Shown: positions 58,001 through 64,000 of the stretch, in pieces
Layout of the letters: each line of letters begins with the position of its first letter
Position numbering within the stretch: position 1 is the stretch's first letter
Source: CAVYOE01 sp963770155
GTDB taxonomy: Bacteria > Actinomycetota > Thermoleophilia > Solirubrobacterales > 70-9
Direction of reading: 5' to 3'
Assembly (NCBI GenBank): GCA_963770155.1
Contig: CAVYOE010000001.1
Span: 930,001 to 994,000 of the forward strand
DNA length: 64,000 nt
Program-made: the position numbers and the translations under genes
Notes under the pieces: generated by a model
The model's input: only the letters and a program-made list of their open reading frames with translations
The model's database searches: none
What the model was told of the DNA's origin: nothing

Positions 58001-58837
58001 GTGGGCTCTGACGAATCCGACGAAAAGGTGAGGACCAGCGAGTGGCTCGCCGTCCCGCCGCCGAACGGCCAGCGGGAGGCGAACGGCAGCGGTAAGCGCC
58101 GTTCGCCGGTGAGCGACCGACGGCGTCGCGCGGGAAAGCTGCGCCGCACCGCGGAAGCGGTTGGAGCTCACGAACGCGCGCTGAGCGAGATGCGGCTGCG
58201 CCTCGAGGCGATCGAGCAGCGGGCCAAGGAGGCCGAGGACCGTGCCCGCGACGCGAACCAGCGCGCCCAGGAGGCGGTCGAACGGGAGCAGAAGCTTCGG
58301 ACCGAGCTCGCCGGTGCCCATGAATCGGTGGCGGCCAACACCGCCGAGCGGCTCGAGCGGGTCGAGAACCGGTTCGAGGCCCGCGACGCCGAGACCCGGA
58401 CCCGGATCGCGAGAACCGAGGAAGTGCTGGGCCGCTTCCCGGACCACGCTCGTGCAGTCGAGCGGCGGATCCAGGCGATCGAGGACCGCGTCGCCGCCGC
58501 CGCCGCCTCAGTTCAAGAGCTCACCCTCCGAGACGCCAAGCGCCCGATAAGGGCCATCCCTCCCGAGCCCTCCCCCGGCACCCCCGGAAGCGAAGCTGAG
58601 GAGGTGCCGGTTAAGGGCGAAGCGGAGCAACCATCGGAAACCACAGCCAAGCTCAACATCAACAAGGTCAGTTTCGAGCAGCTGCGGGAGATCGGGCTGT
58701 CAGTGACCGAGGCGGCCCGGCTCCTCGCCAGCCGTGACGCCCGCGGCGCCTTCAAGTCGCTCGACGAGCTCAACGACCTGCAGGGCTTCGCTAAGGAGCT
58801 GGTTGCGACGCTCCGCCGGCGACTATCTCTGTCCTGA
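58001..58837 (+). CDS. Coiled-coil protein with C-terminal helix-hairpin-helix
   Basis: This 278-residue protein has no signal peptide. A basic N terminus (~residues 30-45, RRRRAGKLRR) precedes a long coiled coil (~50-170: ERALSEMRLRLEAIEQRAKE and repeats), then a Pro/Glu-rich linker. The last ~65 residues form a helix-hairpin-helix of ComEA/DUF655 type (KLNINKVSFEQLREIGLSVT, EAARLLASRDARGAFKSLDE). HhH units often bind DNA or act as protein interfaces. It lies inside the polysaccharide locus, divergent from the BY-kinase gene, and overlaps the ligase gene by 47 bases. The function is unknown. Confidence 0.75.
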   Translation: MGSDESDEKVRTSEWLAVPPPNGQREANGSGKRRSPVSDRRRRAGKLRRTAEAVGAHERALSEMRLRLEAIEQRAKEAEDRARDANQRAQEAVEREQKLRTELAGAHESVAANTAERLERVENRFEARDAETRTRIARTEEVLGRFPDHARAVERRIQAIEDRVAAAAASVQELTLRDAKRPIRAIPPEPSPGTPGSEAEEVPVKGEAEQPSETTAKLNINKVSFEQLREIGLSVTEAARLLASRDARGAFKSLDELNDLQGFAKELVATLRRRLSLS

Positions 58838-60809
58838 GCAGCTCGTCGATCGTCACGCGTTCGGGGTGCCCCGGGATCAGGTAGGGGGAATGCGGGGCCA
58901 GCCGCTTGACCTCCGCCAGCTGCTGCTTCACGTTCGCGAGCTTGCCGGCCTCGGCTTCGACCCGGGCAAGCAGGAAATGGTGGCGCCAGTTGGTCGGTTC
59001 CTTCTCGACGGCCTTCTCCAGGTCTGTTCTGGCCTCCTCGAACTGGCTCCGCTCCAGCTTCACCAGGGCACGGTGTGCGTACGGCGACGCCGCCCACGGC
59101 TCGGCGCGGACCGATTCGTCGGCGAGGTCCTCGGCCCGGTCGACGCTCCCCTCGTTCAACTCGGTCGCGCTGGCGCGAAGCCTCTCGGTAGAGACCAGCG
59201 GTGGAATCTGCACCGCGATTGCGAGCAGGGCAACCGCGATCAGCGCGGCGCGGGCCGGACCCCCCAGCGGCAGGGGGCCCCAGCGGCGCGACGTGGCAGC
59301 GCCGGCGATTGCAATTCCTCCCAGTGCGAGCACCCCAACCGCGCTCATCTCCCACATCCAGTCGACCCCCGCGTAGACCGCGAACACCGCAAAGGCGGAG
59401 ATCGCCGCCCCCGCCGCCCCGATGTCGGTTGAGCGCTCCAGGTGACGTCTCGTAGAGAGTGCCGCGACGAGCAAAGCAATCAGGAAGACAAGGATCATGA
59501 ACAGGCCCAGCACACCGAGCTCCGCCAGTTGCTCGAGATACAGCGAATGCGCGTCGCGGAAGAACTGCGGGTCGTCGCCCTCCCGGGACCAGAAGAACTC
59601 GTAGGTCCCGGGGCCGATGCCGCGGACCCGGTCCCCTTCGAAGGCATCGAGGGCCGCTCCCCACGCGTCGTAGCGGTTGCCACCGAAGGTGGTCAGCCGC
59701 TGGGTCGGGTCGTCACCGACGGCGACGGAACGCTCGTTTCGGAACTCGTCCCAGGCATCGCCGATCTGGTTGTGGGCGATCGGGGCGATCGCCGAGACCA
59801 GAATCGTGAATCCAAAGGCGACCGCCATGATCGCGGTGGTGCGCTCGAGTCTCGCCCGGTCGAGACCGGCAGCCATCGTCCCGATCGCGACCGCGGCAGA
59901 TATCCCGGACGCGGCCAACAGGGCGAGCAAGACGACACCGGCCCCGCCATCGCCGGTGGCCCGCGCGATCTCGGGCTCGCCGTGGGCCACGGCGATCACG
60001 ACCGCGGATGCGAGAGCGGCCACCACTGCATTGGCAGCCATCGTCCAGCGGTTGCGGCCGAAGGCGCCTGCCGCGAAGACGGCGACCACGACGGCGATCA
60101 CCCCCGCGCGCGAGTAGGTCAGGTAGACGGACAGAGCCGCAATCGGGACGGCGGCGCCCGCCAATGCGCGGGTGAGCTGGGTCCGGCCATGAGCGCTCCA
60201 AACAATCCCGATCGCGATCGCCATCGCGCCCCAGGCCGCCACCGCGTTCCAGTACCCGAGGGGATAGCTGAGCCGGTCGGTGTCGAACGCTCTCGCCGTC
60301 TCGTCCGTGATCAGGTCGGGGAAGAGCCGGGCGATGATCGAGAACACCGGGACGATCAGAGCGGCTGCGGCGAGACCGCCGGCCGCCGCGCGCCAGGTGT
60401 GCCGGTTGAGCGAGAGATACGCGAGCAGGACGACCCCGCCGTACATGAGGACCCTCCCGAGCTCGGCGAAGGTGCGCTCGTCGCTGTCGGTCCAGGCCAG
60501 CGCCAGGGCGGTGTAGGCCGCGAGCGCGCCGATCGCTCCGACCGCTACCCAGGCGGCGGGGCCGGGGCCCGGGACCCCGCGCGGAAGCACACCGAAGGCG
60601 ACCCCGAGCGCAATCGCGGCCCAGAGCGCAATCCCGAAGTGGTGCCGGCTGACGATGTCGTAGCCGCCATCGTCGAAGACGAGGATGAGAAGCACGACGG
60701 CGGCAACGAAGAACACCGTCGCGCGCCGAATAAGGAGATCGCGCGGCGCCCGGGGTCTACGCTCCCCCCGTGCCTGTGGTCCGTGCAACGAAACGGTCGG
60801 TTTGTCCAA
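58791..60809 (-). CDS. O-antigen ligase-like membrane protein with TPR end
   Basis: This 672-residue protein has about 12 transmembrane helices, with the Wzy/WaaL-type periplasmic loop GIGPGTYEFFWSREGDDPQ and AHSLYLEQLAELGVLGLFM typical of O-antigen ligases/polymerases. The last ~130 residues look like TPR helices (AEDLADESVRAEPWAASPYA, ALVKLERSQFEEARTDLEKA). It would link or polymerise the glycan outside the membrane. It starts with TTG at 60809, and is divergent from the LPFTG gene. Confidence 0.85.
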   Translation of the reverse strand: MDKPTVSLHGPQARGERRPRAPRDLLIRRATVFFVAAVVLLILVFDDGGYDIVSRHHFGIALWAAIALGVAFGVLPRGVPGPGPAAWVAVGAIGALAAYTALALAWTDSDERTFAELGRVLMYGGVVLLAYLSLNRHTWRAAAGGLAAAALIVPVFSIIARLFPDLITDETARAFDTDRLSYPLGYWNAVAAWGAMAIAIGIVWSAHGRTQLTRALAGAAVPIAALSVYLTYSRAGVIAVVVAVFAAGAFGRNRWTMAANAVVAALASAVVIAVAHGEPEIARATGDGGAGVVLLALLAASGISAAVAIGTMAAGLDRARLERTTAIMAVAFGFTILVSAIAPIAHNQIGDAWDEFRNERSVAVGDDPTQRLTTFGGNRYDAWGAALDAFEGDRVRGIGPGTYEFFWSREGDDPQFFRDAHSLYLEQLAELGVLGLFMILVFLIALLVAALSTRRHLERSTDIGAAGAAISAFAVFAVYAGVDWMWEMSAVGVLALGGIAIAGAATSRRWGPLPLGGPARAALIAVALLAIAVQIPPLVSTERLRASATELNEGSVDRAEDLADESVRAEPWAASPYAHRALVKLERSQFEEARTDLEKAVEKEPTNWRHHFLLARVEAEAGKLANVKQQLAEVKRLAPHSPYLIPGHPERVTIDELLRTEIVAGGASQPAP

Positions 60810-60836
60810 TTGGCGCCTAACTTCCCTGGTCTGATG

Positions 60837-60842
60837 TACTCT
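60837..60842 (+). promoter_or_regulatory. Short-leader -10 element of the LPFTG gene
   Basis: TACTCT lies eight bases before the ATG at 60851, similar to the leaderless promoters elsewhere in the window. Confidence 0.4.
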
Positions 60843-60850
60843 CGAAGGCG

Positions 60851-61237
60851 ATGAATCGACTCTTTAGGAAGGGGGATTGGTTGGCCCGGAAGGCCTTGCT
60901 GATCAGCTTGGCGGTGCTCGGCATCCTAGTTGCGGCTCCGGCCGCCTACGGGCAGGCCGTCGACCAGTACACGCCGCAATCTGGCGTGGGCGGAGTTGCT
61001 TCTCCGGTCCTCGACCAAGCGGGCGTGATCGCCAGCGGTGGCGAGGGCGATGCCGCCGATGGGAATGCCGGCACGGCGGGAGCCAACGCCGCCAACGAGG
61101 CCGGCGAGGGCGGCGGTGGCAAGCTGCCGTTCACCGGCTATCCGCTGACGCCGATCGTGGTGCTGATCGCTTTGCTGTTGGCTGCGGGGGTCGCGCTTCG
61201 GTTTGCGGTTCCTGCGCTCGACCGCCGGCACGGCTAG
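60851..61237 (+). CDS. Small LPFTG sortase substrate
   Basis: This 128-residue exported protein has a signal peptide ending near AAYGQ, then an Asp/Gly/Ala-rich body. A complete cell-wall sorting signal follows: LPFTG at about residue 94, a hydrophobic span and the basic end RRHG. Sortase would cut within LPFTG and link it to the wall. It is too small to carry a catalytic domain. Its place between the ligase and sugar-transferase genes suggests it anchors or scaffolds the polysaccharide, but that is inference. Confidence 0.85.
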   Translation: MNRLFRKGDWLARKALLISLAVLGILVAAPAAYGQAVDQYTPQSGVGGVASPVLDQAGVIASGGEGDAADGNAGTAGANAANEAGEGGGGKLPFTGYPLTPIVVLIALLLAAGVALRFAVPALDRRHG

Positions 61238-61368
61238 TCAAAGGCGCCAAAAATCGGTAAGCTGGCCGCCCAGCCAGTCGGCTTTACAGCCTCTGGCGGA
61301 CGGAGAGGATTAATGAGGAGTTGCGCCCGTAGTGCACAAGGGGCGCGCAAGGAAGCGTGAGGTGTTAA
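61238..61368 (+). promoter_or_regulatory. Structured leader of the sugar-transferase gene
   Basis: The 131 bases contain a small hairpin (CTGGC/GCCAG near 61262) and an imperfect one (TTGCGCCC at 61321 with GGGCGC-G-CAA at 61341), ending 18 bases before the GTG. No known riboswitch motif was recognised. Confidence 0.35.
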
Positions 61369-62022
61369 GTGGAAGGACGGACTTTTCTTGAGGAATTTGG
61401 GCTCGCCCAGGTCGAGGGGCGGCTCGCGGCGCGCGCGATCAAGCGCAGCGTGGACCTGCTGTTCTCGGTCCTGGCTCTGATCCTGCTCTCCCCCCTGCTC
61501 TTGCTGATCGCGATCGCGATCAAGCTCGAGAGCCCCGGCCCGGTCCTGTTCCGCCAGCGCCGAATGGGCCGGCACGGAGACGACTTCGGGATGCTCAAGT
61601 TCCGGACCATGGTCGACGGTGCTGATGCCGAAAAACAGAAGCTCATGCACCTGAACGAGGCCGGAGGCGGGCTGTTCAAGATCAACGGCGACCCTCGTGT
61701 CACCAGGGTCGGCAAGCTGCTCCGCTCGACCTCCCTCGATGAGCTGCCGCAGCTCTGGAACGTGATCCGGGGCGAGATGAGCCTGGTCGGCCCGCGCCCC
61801 CTGGTCACCGAGGAGGACGCATTGATCAGCGGCGCGCATCGCCGCCGGCTCGAACTGCGTCCGGGGCTCACCGGTGTGTGGCAAGTCGCAGGCGCCTCCC
61901 AGGTCCCGCTGGACGAGATGTGCGAGCTCGATCTCGCCTACGTCGAGAACTGGAGTCCCTGGGGCGACCTCGGGCTCATGATCCGCACCGTGCCGCACGT
62001 CATCTTCCGCCGCGGCGTTTAA
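61369..62022 (+). CDS. Polyprenyl-phosphate sugar-1-phosphate transferase
   Basis: This 217-residue enzyme matches the WbaP/WcaJ-type initiating transferases: one membrane helix (DLLFSVLALILLSPLLLLIA), then SPGPVLFRQRRMGRHGDDF, MLKFRTMV, DELPQLWNVIRGEMSLVGPR and LRPGLTGVWQVAG. It places the first sugar phosphate on undecaprenyl phosphate. It lacks the long N-terminal region of WbaP. It starts with GTG and closes the polysaccharide locus. Confidence 0.93.
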   Translation: MEGRTFLEEFGLAQVEGRLAARAIKRSVDLLFSVLALILLSPLLLLIAIAIKLESPGPVLFRQRRMGRHGDDFGMLKFRTMVDGADAEKQKLMHLNEAGGGLFKINGDPRVTRVGKLLRSTSLDELPQLWNVIRGEMSLVGPRPLVTEEDALISGAHRRRLELRPGLTGVWQVAGASQVPLDEMCELDLAYVENWSPWGDLGLMIRTVPHVIFRRGV

Positions 62023-63666
62023 TCACATCTCTTCGGGGGCGCTGATCCCGAGCAGGCCCAGCGTGGTTGCAAGCGCGCGCTTGCACTGGATGCAGAGTGC
62101 CAGGCGAGCCACCTCCACCCCCTCGCCCTCGGCCCCGACCACCTGGCAATCCCGGTAGAAGGCGTGGAAGTCGGCCGCGGTCACAGTCGCATAGGCACAG
62201 AGCCGGTGGGGCGCCCGCCGCTCCCCGGCCTCCGCGATCTCGCCGGGCTGCTCCAGGAGCCGTTTCAGCAGGGCCCGCTCGGCGGGCTCGGCGGGGGCAG
62301 CAAGGTCGCGCGGATCGACTGAATCGACGCTCTTTGCCCCCTCGGTCTCGGCCTTGCGCAGGATGCTGGAGATCCGCGCGTGCGCGTATTGGACGTAGTA
62401 GACAGGGTTGTCGTTCGATTGCTTCCGCGCCAGTTCGAGGTCGAGGTCCACGGTGGTGTCGTGGCTGCGCTGGAGCATGAAATAGCGCGCCGCGTCGACA
62501 CCGATGTCGTCGATCAGCTCGTCGAGGCTGACGAATTCCCCCTCGCGCTTTGACATCTGGGCCCGCTCGCCGGCCTCGACGATGTGGACCAGCTGCATGA
62601 TCGCCATCTCGAGCCGTTCGGGGTCGTAGCCGAGCGCTTCGAGCCCCGCCCGCATACGTCCGACATACCCGTGGTGATCGGCGCCGAGGACGTTGATGAG
62701 CCGGTCGAAGCCCCGGGCGAGCTTGTCGCTGTGGTAGGCCAGGTCGGCGAGGTAATAGGTGGGCTCTCCGCCGGAGCGAACCAGCACGCGGTCCTTGTCG
62801 TCCCCGAAGGCGGTCGTCCGCAGCCAGGTCGCGCCCTCGCTTTCGTAGGCGTGCCCACTCTCGTGCAGTGCCGCCAGCGTCTGCTGCAGGCGTCCGTCGT
62901 CGTGTAGCGAGCGTTCCGAGAACCAGGTGTCGAACTCCACCCCGTAGCGCGACAGCGTCGCCCGAACCGCCTCCACCATCAGCTCCGCGCCACGCAGCTC
63001 GATCGCCTCCATCCGCTCGGGGCCGATGTCTCCGGCCAGCAGCTTCTCGGCCAGCTCGGCCACGTATTCGCCTCGGTAGCCGTCCTCGGGTGGTTCCTGG
63101 CCGCGCATGCGCGCCGCGATCGACTCGGCGAAGCGCGCCACCTGGCCGCCGATGTCGTTGACGTAGTACTCGCGCTCCGGCTGGCTCCCGCATGCCTCGA
63201 GGATGCGGGCGACCGAATCGCCATACGCGGCATGACGGCCCCCGGCCGCAGTCAGCGGCCCGGTGGGATTGGCCGAAACGAACTCGACCAGGACCCGCTC
63301 GCTCTCGATCGAAACGGGGAGCCCGGCCTCGTCTCCCGCCGCGAGCATGCCCGCCATTGCCTGCCGGTACCAGTCGTCGGACAGGAACAGGTTCAGGAAT
63401 CCGGGCCCGGCTACCTCGACCCGGTCCAGCCGCTCGCCGAGCTGCTGCTGCAGCTCCTCGGCGAGCCGCTCGGCCACCGCGCGGGGCTGCTGCGAGAGTG
63501 CGGGCGCAAGCAGCATCGCGGCGTTGGTGGAGTAGTCGCCGAAGTCGGGCTTCGACGGCCGCTCGAGGCCGAACCCGAGCGGTTCATCGGCTGCGCCATC
63601 GCGCAGCACGCCGGCCGCCGTTTCCACGGCGGAGTGCAGCTCGGTAACGGGGTCCGCCGCGGGCAC
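62023..63666 (-). CDS. argS: Arginyl-tRNA synthetase with altered HIGH motif
   Basis: This 547-residue class I synthetase matches ArgS: the N-terminal Add-1 domain (PDFGDYSTNAAMLLAPAL), the catalytic domain VEFVSANPTGPLTAAGGRHA, the KMSKS-like AQMSKREG and the C-terminal DALR anticodon domain. ArgS usually reads GPLHVGHGR; here both histidines of HIGH are replaced (TAAG). A GTG start with TAGGAT six bases upstream is a clear leaderless layout. The gene is convergent with the sugar-transferase gene with no gap. Confidence 0.92.
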   Translation of the reverse strand: MPAADPVTELHSAVETAAGVLRDGAADEPLGFGLERPSKPDFGDYSTNAAMLLAPALSQQPRAVAERLAEELQQQLGERLDRVEVAGPGFLNLFLSDDWYRQAMAGMLAAGDEAGLPVSIESERVLVEFVSANPTGPLTAAGGRHAAYGDSVARILEACGSQPEREYYVNDIGGQVARFAESIAARMRGQEPPEDGYRGEYVAELAEKLLAGDIGPERMEAIELRGAELMVEAVRATLSRYGVEFDTWFSERSLHDDGRLQQTLAALHESGHAYESEGATWLRTTAFGDDKDRVLVRSGGEPTYYLADLAYHSDKLARGFDRLINVLGADHHGYVGRMRAGLEALGYDPERLEMAIMQLVHIVEAGERAQMSKREGEFVSLDELIDDIGVDAARYFMLQRSHDTTVDLDLELARKQSNDNPVYYVQYAHARISSILRKAETEGAKSVDSVDPRDLAAPAEPAERALLKRLLEQPGEIAEAGERRAPHRLCAYATVTAADFHAFYRDCQVVGAEGEGVEVARLALCIQCKRALATTLGLLGISAPEEM

Positions 63667-63672
63667 AGACGG

Positions 63673-63678
63673 ATCCTA
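63673..63678 (-). promoter_or_regulatory. Leaderless-type -10 element of argS
   Basis: On the minus strand TAGGAT is followed by six bases and the argS GTG. Confidence 0.5.
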
Positions 63679-63698
63679 GGGAAGCGTCAGGCCGCCGC

Positions 63699-64000
63699 TC
63701 ACGGCCTCTCGCCCTGCCGCCAGGCCTCGGCGGCACCGATCCGCTCGACCGCGGAGGGATGGCTGCCAAGAAGGAAGTGAAGGGCGCCGGGGGGATCGGG
63801 GTCGGAGAGATTGCGCTCGGCGAGCCGCTTCTGGACCGAGATCAGCGCCTCCGGGTCGTCGGTGAGCTCGAGCGCAAAGGTGTCGGCTCGAGCCTCGACC
63901 GCGCGGGAGAGCTGGGTGCCGACCGCCCCGATCACCAGCGCGGTCACGCCCAGGGCCAGGGCCAGGGCGGGCAGACCGGCCGGGCTGCCCAGCTCGGCAC
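63699..64000 (-). CDS. C-terminal part of an M48-family metalloprotease
   Basis: The open frame enters from the right edge and ends at 63699. A hydrophobic segment (LALALGVTALVIGAVG) precedes SRAVEARADTFALELTDDPE, the EAxADxxA element that carries the third zinc ligand in M48 (HtpX/Ste24) proteases. The ending LLGSHPSAVERIGAAEAWRQ, with the conserved SHPS-ER phrase, confirms the family. The HExxH part lies outside the window. It is upstream of argS on the same strand but argS has its own promoter. Confidence 0.85.
   Translation of the reverse strand, partial: AELGSPAGLPALALALGVTALVIGAVGTQLSRAVEARADTFALELTDDPEALISVQKRLAERNLSDPDPPGALHFLLGSHPSAVERIGAAEAWRQGERP

Noticed and set aside
59442..60854. 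Plus-strand open frame of 470 codons
   Set aside because: Antisense to the O-antigen ligase gene, whose transmembrane pattern is clear; the shadow is full of Arg/Asp/Gly and has no domain.
61238..61368. Possible c-di-GMP (GEMM) riboswitch before the sugar-transferase gene
   Set aside because: The region is structured, but the conserved GEMM core sequences (such as GCAAAGCC and the tetraloop receptor) are missing.

Overview
The window is a high-GC, tightly packed chromosomal segment with about 70 protein genes, two tRNAs, RNase P RNA and no sign of phage, insertion sequence or CRISPR. Codon use, a CGAAC-N4-GTTCG LexA box, an actinobacterial-type MeaA mutase, GTP-dependent PEP carboxykinase, many TANNNT-N6-ATG/GTG leaderless starts and secreted proteins with Lys/Arg/Cys tails all point to an actinobacterium. 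Thermoleophilia (Solirubrobacterales-like) is my best guess. That placement is inference, since no rRNA is present.

Region 1 (1-17480) is rich in acetyl-CoA assimilation genes. It holds a MeaA-type mutase, a MaoC hydratase, an acyl-CoA dehydrogenase, an unmistakable malyl-CoA/beta-methylmalyl-CoA lyase, a hotdog thioesterase, PEP carboxykinase, sucC, sucD and a FixX-like ferredoxin. Together these match most of the ethylmalonyl-CoA pathway plus its exit to gluconeogenesis; crotonyl-CoA carboxylase/reductase is not in view. Interspersed are ClpS and a set of secreted proteins and lipoproteins that share a basic C-terminal tail with two cysteines 10-12 residues apart.

Region 2 (17480-30500) carries a secreted neutral ceramidase, an acyl-CoA ligase, an MFS exporter, an ACT-domain protein, a YyaL/DUF255 protein, an ABC-2 exporter pair, glutamine synthetase and an AhpD-like protein without cysteines. 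It ends with an RlpA-like cell-wall protein whose leader is a c-di-AMP (ydaO-yuaA) riboswitch. A LexA-like box sits at that leader's promoter.

Region 3 (30500-43370) holds an SDR gene, rnpB, lexA with a small zinc-ribbon partner, tRNA-Leu, and a cytochrome c maturation operon (ccmE, ccmF, ccmI-like) with secG and a truncated peptide-binding lipoprotein. Further on are a GT39 mannosyltransferase-like protein, a DUF11/RTX secreted protein, an acyltransferase, tRNA-Gly and a second maturation operon (TlpA/CcmG-like, a tiny winged-helix protein, CcmH).

Region 4 (43355-62022) is an exopolysaccharide locus. It has three GT4 glycosyltransferases, two NAD-dependent epimerases, five methyltransferases, an acetyltransferase, a flippase, two polymerase/ligase proteins, a BY-kinase/chain-length regulator, a polyprenyl-phosphate sugar transferase and an LPFTG sortase substrate. 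The window closes with argS, whose HIGH motif is missing, and a partial M48 protease.
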